From NCBI GenBank assembly GCA_038373885.1, contig JAWZYV010010214.1, positions 496,001 to 560,000 of the forward strand: a stretch of DNA of 64,000 nt, written 5' to 3'. The stretch is from Cheiracanthium punctorium (lineage: Eukaryota > Arthropoda > Arachnida > Araneae > Cheiracanthiidae). The notes below the pieces were generated by a model. That model worked only from the letters and a program-made list of their open reading frames with translations. It searched no databases and was not told the origin of the DNA. Positions 53,153 through 64,000 of the stretch are shown one piece after another; position 1 is the first letter of the stretch, and every line of letters begins with the position of its first letter. The position numbers were made by a program, and so were the translations under genes.

Positions 53153-56100
53153 ATTTGAGACATAGGGGCGTGAACGGAGGAGAGAGAGTATCACATCTTT
53201 CACAACTTGTTCCTCCTCCTTCCCCTTCTATCGCCACGTATTTCACAAACACCTGCTGTATCGTAATGTTAAAAATGTTTGTCTCGTTTCGCAAAAAATC
53301 GTCTTGCGTCCATCCCTTAATAGAAGATAGTCATTGGGTAGCTTTCAACTTTCCTTACCCAGTAGTTCGGTAACAAATACTCTGAACTGTGTTCAACCTT
53401 CTTTAGCCAATCACAAGAGCTCGTTAACGCTCAAGGTGAGGGAGAGTTACACTTCACTTTTCAACCGATTCGGGAAAATCGACCTCATGTATAGTAAAAT
53501 GCATTCGATACTTGACTATGATAAACATAGTTTTCGTGTCTTAAAAACGCTACTTTGCCAATCAATGAGGGATGGCAAAAGTTTTTAAGGATGGGCGGGG
53601 TTCCATGGGCGTGTATATGGTTGTAGTAAGGAGTGGAAAAGTAAGAGATTTTAAAGTTACAAATAAATGTCTAAAATTTTAAAAAATGCTGTGAATTTTC
53701 GTACAGGGAGCAGCATACAAGGATTGATATTACTTTATACTTCGTAAAACGAAAATATTGATTTCTCACACTTAGACAACTATTTTTTGAACACTATTCT
53801 GTGCGTTGCACTGAAAGGTTAAGGCTGAGTCCACAGCATCAGGCATGCTCTAGATATTTAGCCATATGTATGGAATTATTGTTTGGTCGTCCCCATTCAA
53901 CAAATAAATTAAGAAATATAAAGCGATGAATGTAATTCCGAAATAATATTCCAAAATGAAAAGAAATCAAGTAGTCTCTTGTGTTGAAACTACCAAGGGA
54001 TTTATTAACGTAGGATTGCTTGCCGTTGCTTACCCCTCTTTTTTTACCTTTACAAGCTACCGGCTCAATATAGCTAAACTTGGCAAACCATATATTTTGT
54101 TATTTCACAAAACTCTAAAATTAGGTATATTTCGTAGTAATAAATCCATACTATTTTACCTAAAACAATTAATTCTAGCATTTTTTTCGCAATGCAGACT
54201 GAAAGTAATAATTCCAGATTATTCAATTGATTTACGAATCGCAATTCTGTTCATTGTTTCGATTCGAGAACCTATTACATTGTCCCCCTACATTGGCGCC
54301 AAAAATTTTCAAGCATGGCAATCATCTGATACATTTTTTTTCAGATTTTTATTTATATGTACTAAAATAGTTCGAATTTCGAGGTTTAAAGCAGCTGAAT
54401 GACATCCCTGAATTTTCCCCAATTTTTTCATACATGTCACGTGATTACTATGTGGTTCCTGAGTAAATCACGCGAACTCATGTTTTGAAGCAGCCTTATA
54501 ATTTACAAGGACGTTAAATATTTATTTACAGAGGACTTTCACGAGAAATGTAATCCTACGTTAAAATTTCAATATTCTTCTTCAAAAATTATGTTTTTAA
54601 TAGCATAATTGAGTTCATATTAAAAATCAGATCAGGCCTATCTATTTGTAAAAAAAATGATAAGTAACAGAACTTCTCAAACTTGCAAGATCGCATACCT
54701 GCCAACTTTAAGAAACATAATAAAGCCCTATCGAAAAACAACTTTTAATAAAAACTTTTTAAACGCAATATTGCTTATGCTCTGAGGACAAAAATCTTGT
54801 TACATTGATTCGAGAAAATTATTTTTTACGAAAAGTGGTTGTTTATACTGCATTAGCCTGAATATAACGCGATGTTTTTTGATTGATCATTTCCCATAAA
54901 AAACCTGACTCGTTGTCTGGCATGGGGATGTAAAGTGATTTCTAGTATTGTACCGAAGAAAGTATTAAAAGAAATCCCGTGCTTGAAAGAAATAGCACCC
55001 GAGTGCTAAAAAATTAAAAATAAAATGACGAAATTAGAGTTACGTTTTCTATAACTTTAAGGTTGTCTGGTGGGGGGGTTGCCACGATAAGGAATCACGT
55101 GATTTCTAGCTTTGTACGAAAGAAAATACGAAAAAAAAATTACGCTTAATAAAATGACGAAAGCAGGTTGCAATTTTATACACTTTTGTCACCTGTTACC
55201 TGCCAAAGCCACGATCATCCAAACTTCATAGTCGCCGATTTTTTCAACCTCTGTGCAGAGAAACTTTCAGCTTTTATACTACGAGGAAGGTTTGGCGATC
55301 GCGGGATCTTGCTCTACAAGTTCAAAAACGGGACCCTCACGCAAGCTGGGGGGGGGGGGTTAAAATTTATGAAAATTATAGTGTTTAAACTTCGAATCAA
55401 TTTTAATGCAAATCTATATTCAGTAAATTATAACATTGCCAATCACACCGACATACATTTACTTGCCAGATTTAATATTTTGTTGTTATTTGCAAATTAA
55501 AAAAAAATGAACTATAGTACCCTTTAAAATCCTGGTTTTTTAAAAAGGACGACTATTTTCCGGATTTTTTTTACAGCGATGAAAGCACCGGACAGTACGT
55601 GACTGCTTCTAAATACTGTACAAAACTTCAATACACCGAACGACTAGCCACGTTGCCTCATCCTACCTCATATAAAAGGCAGATGCATATTGGTCAATTT
55701 GTATGACGTTCTCTTAAGATTACTTTGCAATTTTCAGCGGATTCCATAAATTGGAATTTCAATTTACTTTTTAAGTAAGATACAAAATAAAAACTAGTGG
55801 TGAGCAATCTTCTAACAAAACAGTAAAAGTTAGTAGCTATGCTGTTATTCATTTCTGTGCTCACAACAAAACCACGTATGTATTGCAAAACACTCATCAC
55901 TCTTAAGCTCGAAAAAGAGATCGAAGGCAGGAAATATATGACGCACCATGGCCACTCATTTTCTTGATATAAAAAGGATAAGCAGCTGTATAAATAGCCT
56001 ATTGACGTTAATTGACATTCGCAGCGCAACGACATTCATAGTAATGGCAAAGGAACACAGTAAACTCTGATTAGTACCTGAGAGAATGAGCAATTTCGGA

Positions 56101-57138
56101 TGCTTTATTTCCAGCTAGTGACATCTAAATTAGATGCCATGTTCGTTTACTGGCTTTTATAGACTTGCTGCTAATGTCGCAAGGTGTCTTAGAAAAAAAA
56201 AACACAACGAAACACAGCTGAATTGACGAATATGTTTGGTAAAGATTTTTAGACAAGAACTTTCTTTTGTTAGTCATCCTTTCCACAAAAGAAAAAGAAA
56301 GAAAAAACGGGTAAAGAAAAAAAAGAATTTATTATAGCTACAGTTGCATAGGGTAATGAGGCAGCAGTTCTTAATATAAAATTTATACTTCAAAACAGGT
56401 TTTTAAACATCGGTTATTGCCTATTAAAAGAAAGACGTTAAAAAACTGATTTTCGAAATGAAGTCAACTCAGGAATAGTGGGAATATACGAGATGTCCGC
56501 ATAAAAAAAAGACCGATTTCCAAGCTAACAGCCGTAACATGTCCACCAGAAAATTATGGAAGCTCTTATGCACTTAATAAAGACATAGTTGTTCATTGAG
56601 TTAATTAAATATCCTTACTAAAAAACCTACAATTTATAAATACCATGTGGCCGCGCAATTGCCGGCAGAAAGAAACATGGTGATAATATCTCTCATAATC
56701 TGTCAGGTTTATGACATCTGCGTGATGTCAAAAGCAATTTGTAATTTTACTACAGGTTTTCAAATTAATGCATCGTCTAGCGGTGATATTTAGAACTTCA
56801 CTCTTTTTCAGGAAAGCAAATTCCGATTTCCATAGCTACAATTAATATGTTTTTATCTGGAAGATTACTCACCACTATTACTTAAATAGCTTTTATTTAT
56901 AAATAATTTCAATTCATTTGACTAAGTAACGGGGGTAATGTAAAGTACCCCTTAAATTTTACTACTTACTGGACATAAAGCTCTCTGCTAAGGTGCTACG
57001 TTAACATCGACTTCCAGTTCGGTTCAGTTCAGCTCTAAGTAACGGAAAGTAAAAGACAGAAGATAGGAAAGGAAAGAAGTCATGTAATTCTGGATAAACT
57101 GTAAAGTTGACAGTTACGCGTATATTTAATAATCCACT
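53153..57138. other. 4-kb gene-poor stretch, includes repeat U copy 2
   Basis: 54360-54560 is the second copy of repeat U. The 148-codon plus ORF 53956-54402 overlaps it and shows the Phe/Ile/Leu-rich composition of chance AT-rich frames. 55168-55330 is GC-richer but without convincing splice sites. A G/C run lies at 55347-55361. GTGGTGAGTAA-type phrases occur near 55797 and 56866. No gene is called. Confidence 0.4.
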
Positions 57139-58540
57139 TAGGGATGTGACATCGAACGCAAAACATCGATGTTCCATAATTGAAACATCAATCAAAAAAC
57201 ATCGATGTTTCGAAAAAGAAAAGAGAGGAACACTATTTTTAATTTAAAAATATATTTATTTGACTCAATCTCTGTGTAGGTGCTATTTTCCAGAACGATA
57301 TTTTAGGCAAACATTTTACGGAAAAGTCTTTCAATGCATGAGCAAAACGTTGATTTTTTAAATTTTTTTTTTTATAAAAAACATTTAGAAAAATTTTGGT
57401 TTTTAATGAAAAACATTTACCTTAATCTTTTGACTTTCGTCTTATTCGGTTAATATTTTATTCAGTACATTATTTTAAGCAAGAATAATTATAAAATTTG
57501 CGTTTTACTTGGTAGAACAATAAATTATTGCTCAATACAATATTTTAACTACGACTATATACCAGTGGTTCCCCAACCTTTTTACCGCTGCGGAAGGTCA
57601 ATGTTTGATAATGTTGCCACAGATTGCTGAGGGCGGGGAGGGCTGGGGATTACTGCTATATACCATTTAAATTAGCATCTAATTTTTTCTTTCTGGGGGT
57701 AATTACTTAATTTGAAAACTTACGCGTGCAAAAATATTTGTCATGTAAATTACAATTAAAAAAAAGGCCTTGTTGTTAACAAATAAAAGAGTTCATTTTT
57801 ATCGATTCACAAAGCGACTTCAACCTTACGTTGTCAACAAAAATCGAAATTTCGGTTGTGTAAAGGGATTATCAGACTCCCTCGGCACTTCCTTGGTTAC
57901 TTTCTTGCTATTGGTCACTTAGACTTTTCGTTAATAGGCTGGCTCCATATGACATTATAGTGTTTTTTGGTAGGCTAAAATAAGTAACAGACTTTCTCCA
58001 TGTGATATAACTGAGATGATAATGTTTATTAGTAAACACTGACTACACTATTAGAATGTCCAATTTACTGATTGGGTATATATTAGAGCAGATTTTCTCA
58101 AGATAAATTATAAAACAGACGATCTGAAAAAGCATCGATGTTAAACAAACCTTTGGATCTCCCCACAACTTTAGGTCATTGAATAAGGCTATAAGAACGC
58201 TCAATTTTCTGTTTTAAAACATGTTAAAACTCTGAATTTCTTTCAGCAAATACGAAGCACCATTAGCTACTTCTGCTTCTGTACAAAGTATTTCTTTTTA
58301 ATGCACTTGTATATTTATTTCACTAGTAAATTCTTAGAATAACGTCACATTCACACATGTATCTCAAAAACATTTCTATTTACTAATTAAAAATTGCTGC
58401 ATTCTAAAAGTGGTTGTATTCCGCATATGATGGCAATTATGCATAATTTGTATAGTTCACTGTGTAAAAAATATCGGTGTTAAACATCGGCTCCAATACA
58501 TCAATGTTTCGAAAACATCGACATCAATGTCGCAACCCCA
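57139..58540. mobile_element. 1.4-kb hAT-type element, TAGGGATGTGACATCG termini
   Basis: The left end TAGGGATGTGACATCGA and right end TGGGGTTGCGACATTGATG (inverted) are followed inward by repeated AACATCGATGTTT motifs on both arms. A perfect 8-bp duplication AATCCACT lies at 57131-57138 and 58541-58548. No transposase ORF is present. Confidence 0.92.
57563..57655. mobile_element. 93-bp hAT-type MITE nested in the 1.4-kb hAT element
   Basis: The ends CAGTGGTTCCCCAACC and CAGTAATCCCCAGCC (inverted) have a perfect 8-bp duplication CTATATAC (57555-57562, 57656-57663). Confidence 0.92.
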
Positions 58541-58548
58541 AATCCACT

Positions 58549-59710
58549 CTCTTCGAGTTTATTTTATTTCTGGCGTTTGGAAAAGAATTTAATTGTATGT
58601 TTAGCCTTCGTAATGAAAGCGGGAAAAACAAATTATTAATTTTATATTATCAGCTCTTAATAAATCCAATACAATTTAGTAAGTCAATTTACACGAGAAA
58701 AAAAAGTAACAAAGGGAAAAATATAAATGAAACACGAAATACAATTTTAAAAAATGAAAACGTTTTAGTTATATAAAAGGTTTATTTAGATATAAATTAT
58801 ACATTTTGAACAAACCTTTTTTGCATGTAAAATGTCTTAATTTGCGTTTTATTGTAATGGATTTGAAAAACACCTTTACTTTAAATTTTAGTTCTTATTT
58901 ACGTTCGCCGGTAAACACTTATTTACGATATTAACATTAATACAGATTTCAATAAGACTGGTTGCATTTTCTAGAGTTTAATCTGATTTAATAGAGTTTT
59001 AATTCGTGTTCTTGAATAATTCGAAAATTTAAAATCCGTTTTATTTTCTTGCATTATGCTTAATAGTATAAAATAAAACATGACAAGTTCATCAGTTTGG
59101 AAAATTTTTACTGTCATTTTATACACCACCCCCTATAGCCGATAAGCAAAGATAAAAAGATATCATATGGAGAAATATGTTTCTTGTACAAACATTCTTT
59201 TTGGAAACAATGACAACAAAAATTAACTACAAGTGAATTTCATGTAACACAGTTTGTTGATGAAGGGAAATCCCTATAAGATATGGCATTTTCTTCCACC
59301 TTGATTTCAGAAAGTAGGAATTTCCCATTAGGTAAGATCGTGATGCGGCAGTTAACAAACACATGACAGCAAACGATAAGGAAATAAAATGTTGTGTAAC
59401 TGAAGAGTGTTCAATTTTCGAATTCTTAAAAGTTTCAAACTGTTTGATAACAAAGACATATTTTTAGATGATCCTTACATTATCATAACTTCCAACTTTT
59501 ACGATATTTTTCAGGAAATTTCCCACCACTAATTTCTTTTGATAATTTAATTTTAAAATAAACTCAAACTTACAAATTATGTACCTGGAGGATAACTAAA
59601 AACTTTATTCGGGAGGCGAACAATTGACAGCTAGTGCGGAATAAGAAAACCTCTAGCTGCAGGCTGCGAACTTTTCCCGCCGTTAGGAGAGTTTTTAAAC
59701 ATATAGAAAA
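58549..59710. other. gene-free stretch
   Basis: AT-rich. The minus ORF at 59695-59973 lies in the Helitron that follows. TTTCCCACCACTAATTTC at 59519 is a relic of the GTGGTGAGTAA family. Confidence 0.4.
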
Positions 59711-61183
59711 CTAGCTGAAATACCCGTTGTTGACGGGTTAGTACTGAATGCAAATTCCCAAAAAGCAGGAACTTTCGTCAGCATTGTTGCAGTACACAGA
59801 ATGGATGTAGTATGCTGCCAAAGTAAAAAAGCGAAGTTATAATTTTTATGTATTGTTAAAATATTACAGGTTAGAGAGTAACTAAATAATATCATTTCAT
59901 TCGCTTTAGTCGTAATTATGGGATGCGCGAAGGAATATTTACGCATATTGAAATAATTTTCGCAAAATCTCAAAATCTAATCAATATTTTTTAAAAAATG
60001 GAAGCCTAGAATTTAAGTTGAGTGACAACCTATCATGTTAACAAATTTCGTTTCATTCCCTGTAGTCTTTATTTCGTGATGCTGGAACAAAATTTCAGCA
60101 TTTTAAAACGATTTTCACAAAATCTCAAACTGTAATCAAAATATTTTTTAAATTCAACGCCTATAAATTAAGATTAGCATCTACCTATCATATCACTAAA
60201 TTTCGTATCATTCGTATTAGTCGTTATCACGCGATGCTTGAAGAAATATAAACGCATTTCGAGAGAATTTTCACAAAATCTCAAAATCTAATAAAAATGT
60301 TTAAAAAATTGGACACCTATAGTTTATGTTGAGCAACCATCTATGATGTGACCAAATTACATATCATTCGCTTTAGTCGTTATTGCGTAACGCGTGAACC
60401 AAGATTCACTCAGTTTTAAACGATTTTCGCAAAATCTCGAAATCTGATCGATTTATTTTTAATTAGATGCTTATAGTTTAAGGTGAGTGACCACCTATCA
60501 TTTCACCAAATACCATTTCTCACCTTTACAGTTATTATGTGATGTGCGAACACAAATTTACGCAGTTTGAAACAATTTTCGCAAAATCTCAAAATCTAAT
60601 CAAGATTTAAAAAAAATTCGACGAGAATGTTTGAAGTTGAGTGACTACCTATCGTGACTACCTATCGTGAAATTTCATTTCATTCACTTCAGTCGTTTTT
60701 ACGTGATGCTCGAACACAATTTTAAGGAGTTTGAAACGATTTTCGCAAAATATGAAAAATCTAATCAAGATTTTTTAAAAAATACGCTGTCTATTGTTTG
60801 AGTGACCACCAATGATGATACCAAATTTCATTTCAATCGCTTCAGTCGTTTGTACGTGATGCTCGAACACAAATTTACTCAGTTTAAAACGATTTTCGCA
60901 AAATCGCAAAATCTAATCAAGATTTTTTAAAAATTCGACACCTATGTTTTAAGTTGAGTGACCACCTATCATGACACCCAATTTCATATCATTCGCTTCA
61001 GTCGTTTTTACGTGATGCTTAAACAAAAAAAGCGTCACGGACAGAATGACAGAACGACAAACAGACAAACTTTTTTTTTTTGAGGGTCGCATCGGATTCC
61101 CGGGTGCTTGAAACGGATAGAAATCGCAAAATTTTTTAATTCCAAGAAATGTACAGACAAAAGTCTAATTTTATTTATATAGA
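59711..61183 (-). mobile_element. non-autonomous Helitron, copy 2
   Basis: On the minus strand it starts TCTATATAAATAAAATTAG after an A and ends CAGCTAG before T. The terminal hairpin is ACCCGT-CAACA-ACGGGT. The interior has eight or more diverged units of about 130-160 bp, each with a version of TTTCGCAAAATC, TAATCAAGATTTTT, GTTGAGTGACCACC and TTCATTCGCTTCAGTCGT. These are the same unit as in 35950-37165 but in higher number. No Rep/helicase is present. Confidence 0.82.
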
Positions 61184-61948
61184 TAATAAATTTTATGGTG
61201 TTTAGTTTAAGATTTCTAATTTTTTAAAAAATCAGGACGTCAAAGTAGCTTGAATTCAGTTGGACCCTAATTATGACGAAAATACTTTTCTTCCATTTAC
61301 ATTTTAGTAAATTAAGAATTACTCCCATTCAGCAATAATTGTCCAATATTTTAAAATGAAATAATTCAGTGAATATTAAATTTATATGTGTGCAGTTCTT
61401 TGTAAACGACTTTCCGAAGATAGGATTTAATTTTTCTAATTAGAATTATTTTGTTTTTATCACTATGAATAGTTATTAATTCAAATTCTTAAAACATAAG
61501 GCTTCACAAAATGTTTGTCATAAAAAATAACTGCATGTCAATAGATTTTTTTTTTTTTTCAGTGAGAAGCTAATGCTAACGTCAATAGTTAAAAATCTCT
61601 TTTTGCTCAAAAAGTTTGTAACACCCAGTATAATTGGAATTATACTTGTAAGGAATGATATTAAAATAATTACCCGTTATTCATGATAATGTACAGGCGT
61701 GAATGAAAAGAAAAATGAGAATAATTGGAAATATTTATCATTTTAAAATTAATAAAATGTAAAATAATATAAGTTACGCAGCAATTTATCTTTCAACATC
61801 AGTTTTCTATTGAGTGTGGCAAGATATACAGGCTGCAGGGGCGTAACCAGGGGGTGGATATAGGGTATATCCCTCCCTCCGAAATTTTTGGATTAGTGAT
61901 CGCAAGATATATGCCTTGCCAAGATAATTCCGTCTATTTATACACATT
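61184..61948. other. gene-free stretch
   Basis: AT-rich. GCAGGGGCGTAACCAGGGGG at 61834 is a partial end of a hAT-type element. No gene was seen. Confidence 0.4.
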
Positions 61949-62458
61949 AGGGTGTCCCAAAAAAATGAAAGTCGTTATTTTTTTTCGCATACCCTCTTAT
62001 TTTTTTCCTTTTATCTCAAAACAATTGTAAACAAAGTTTCATGTAATTTTAACAACGGCAACCCGTGCCGACTTGCATCTGAACGCGTTAGTCAGTACAT
62101 GTGTATACTTAAACAAGCGAACGCTGAAGACGCGTGTCTGTAGCGGAGCGCCCTCCACCTATAAATGGTAAAAATAAAACAAAACGGAAAAAGACAGGTT
62201 TTGGAATGCTTCGATAGTGACAACGGGCTATTCGTGAAACGTATCAGTATTAGTTTACACAGGACAGCGTACGTCTACGTATCAATGTGCTTATTCTAAT
62301 CTGTTTTGTTAATATATGCTTCTATAGTTTTTAATCAGCGAACAGAGCATGGCAGTGGAATTGCGTAGTTCTAAATAAAGGATATTTTTCTATTAAGGAA
62401 CATAAAGCATAAAATAAAGGGTTCAAAACTTCCGTCGAATGGGCAAGTTCTCTCGATT
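61949..62458 (+). mobile_element. putative 5' part of the transposon that carries the following pseudogene
   Basis: TTAGGGTGTCCCAAAAAAAT at 61949 looks like a DNA-transposon terminus. A similar ACAGGGTGTCCCAAAAACAC occurs at 19704. Between it and the ORF the sequence is GC-richer than the surroundings. The other end lies outside the window, so the boundary is provisional. Confidence 0.4.
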
Positions 62459-64000
62459 TTGTTTTACAATATTCGAGAAGTGAATTTAACTGTTAATGAA
62501 AGTGCAAATCTCGCTATTCGCGAATGTACTATTTTTTGGGAAAAGGTCCGCATACCTACAAAATCGTTGCCGAATTGTGTAAGGAAGCTTGTAAATATGA
62601 ATGAAGTTTGGAGAGACATACAAATAAATTCAAAGAAATCACAAAGCGTATTCCAGCGGCGACAACAAGAATTTTTAAGTAATTTAGACAACTTGTTCGA
62701 TATTGCACATGCTGATGCACTTAAATTAATGAAAATAGAGGAAGATAAGATGTTTTTGCAGCGCCAAAGAAAGCCGGGCCGGCCTGGTCATTTAGGAGGA
62801 GTGGACAAAAAGATGAAAGAGCACGACTTCGAACTGTCAAAGAAGACAATCGGCGAATTATCTTCGACATCATTGCAAGACGATTCCTCCTCGAATTCTA
62901 ATGAAAATATGGATTTAGAAGATTTCCCAACACCAGTCGAAAACTCAGAACCTGGGACAAGTAAATCTGTAATGAGGAAAGATTTCATTACTCCAAAGTT
63001 AGTTGCTGCATTAGACAGGTATCAGTTAAGTATACCAGATTCTGTGTTTATTCTTGAACTACTATTGATGCACTTGGACTTAACATTGACGAATAAGTAA
63101 GTCTTCAATTCAAAGGATCCCAACAGAAAAACGGAAGGAACGCGCAGAAAACATAAAAATTGATTTCCAAAACCTAGTACTGAATGTAGTGACCATTGGG
63201 ACGACAAACTCTTACCTGCTTTGAGTGCTTTAAAATTTAAAGAAGAACGCTTGCCCATAGTTATTTCATATAGACTCAAAGAACACACATTGCTGTGCCA
63301 AAACTGGAAAATTCAACAGGCAAAGAACAGGCGCAGGCTATTTGGTAGGCGGTCTTAGATTGGAATCTCGAAGAAAAAGTCCAAATTCTCTGTTGTGATA
63401 CTACAGCTTCGAATACAGGTCGTTTTAATGGCGCTTGCGCGCTTCTAGAGCAAAAATTTGTTAGGAAAATGCTTTTTTTTCGCTTGCAGTCATCATGTAT
63501 ACGAACTGAGGCAGTATTCGAAGTGAAAATTAAACAAGTGACAACAAGCACCGATATCCCTTTTCTATAAAAAGCTCAAAGAGAATTGGAAGAACATCGA
63601 TACCGCTGAAATGCAATGCTATAGAGATAGAGTGGACTCGTTCCTAACTGTATCTGAACTTGAAAATTTGCTTGTTTTACCCCGGTGAACTTAAAACTGG
63701 GCCAGAGAAGACTATCGGGACTTGATTGAACTTTCTATCATATTTTTAGCTGGAGATGCAGAAAAAACAAAAAAAGTCAGATCTCCGGGTGCCATGCACC
63801 AAGCTAGATGGATGGCCTGAGCGATTTACTCCCCAAAACTATCGTTATTTAGCTCTCAGATGGAATTAAACACAAAGGACAGGGAAGCATTCTTAGACGT
63901 CTGCTTGTTTATCGTGACAATGTACGTTAAACTATGGCTTCAATGCATTTTGGCTGTTAAAGCACCCTACAAAGGTTTGTTCTTTTTTAAATCTTTGGAA
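62459..64000 (+). pseudogene. transposase-like gene, multiply frameshifted, runs off the window
   Basis: The first part (62459-63100) is open for 213 codons, with ECTIFWEKVRIPTK, FDIAHADALKLMKIEEDK and RKPGRPGHLGGVDKK. Coding similarity then resumes in changing frames: HWDDKLLPALSALKFKEERL (63197 on), a -1-type shift before 63292, AVPKLENSTGKEQAQAIW with TAG at 63346, DTTASNTGRFNGACALLEQK, SHHVYEL (63491), KKLKENWKNIDTAEMQCYRD, then EDYRDLIELSIIF and GAMHQARWM, with TGA at 63818, after which the frame is open to the window edge. DTTASNTG followed by a C.HH..EL motif suggests an RNase H-like transposase with a hAT-like Cys/His motif, from a multicopy family seen in arthropod and cnidarian genomes. 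The assignment is from memory. At least four frame breaks and two stops make it non-functional. Confidence 0.7.

Noticed and set aside
53956..54402. 148-codon plus-strand ORF
   Set aside because: Composition is Phe/Ile/Leu/Lys-rich as expected for chance frames in AT-rich DNA, its 3' end lies in dispersed repeat U, and no domain or splice context was seen.
55168..55500. 110-codon plus-strand ORF with a GC-richer start
   Set aside because: Runs through a G homopolymer into AT-rich sequence; no donor or domain.
55694..56035. 113-codon minus-strand ORF
   Set aside because: No motif, and it overlaps a dispersed GTGGTGAG-type repeat.

Overview
This is AT-rich nuclear DNA of an animal, most likely an arthropod; an arachnid such as a spider is plausible but not proven. 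The evidence is the absence of any long intact ORF, a canonical eukaryotic tRNA-Thr gene, several tRNA-derived SINE families, hAT, pogo and piggyBac-type MITEs, Helitrons, and splice-like signals around small GC-rich islands. It is mostly a graveyard of nested mobile elements. No complete host gene is visible. There are no rRNA genes, CRISPR arrays or bacterial-style operons.

Layout. 1-2.4 kb: two pogo-like MITEs, one split by a hAT MITE and one by a piggyBac-like foldback. 3.29 kb: a complete tRNA-Thr(AGT) gene. 3.89-12.64 kb: a candidate 8.75-kb element with inverted termini and terminal arrays of short palindromic repeats, holding several smaller elements but no transposase. 13-16 kb: duplicated modules, one split by an inverted-repeat element so that its sister serves as an empty site. 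18-26 kb: a tandem duplication, SINEs, a piggyBac-like MITE, an exon-like island on the minus strand and a modular 1.5-kb repeat. 29-41 kb: SINEs, two hAT elements with perfect 8-bp target duplications, foldback MITEs carrying TGACGTCA, a Helitron and a 286-bp tandem duplication. 42-43.6 kb: a second element with the same kind of terminus as the 3.89-kb one. 44.5-45.6 kb: a broken PIN-like transposon-associated gene. 46.5-47.7 kb: a possible spliced gene (two phase-compatible exons, stop, AATAAA). 48-53 kb: more foldback MITEs, a long hairpin and a TIR element carrying a small acidic ORF. 57-61 kb: a 1.4-kb hAT with a second hAT inside it, then a second Helitron. 62-64 kb: a transposase-like pseudogene running off the window.

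How the parts relate. Most structure comes from serial insertion. Target-site duplications (TA for pogo, TTAA for piggyBac-like, 8 bp for hAT, 15 bp for one SINE) let the order be read. The non-TE candidates are three sets: minus-strand exon-like islands at 41.96 and 23.96 kb with compatible phases, a plus-strand pair at 46.5/47.5 kb, and one membrane-type exon at 13.2 kb. None could be assigned a function. Copy-family and exon calls come from reading alone, without database search.
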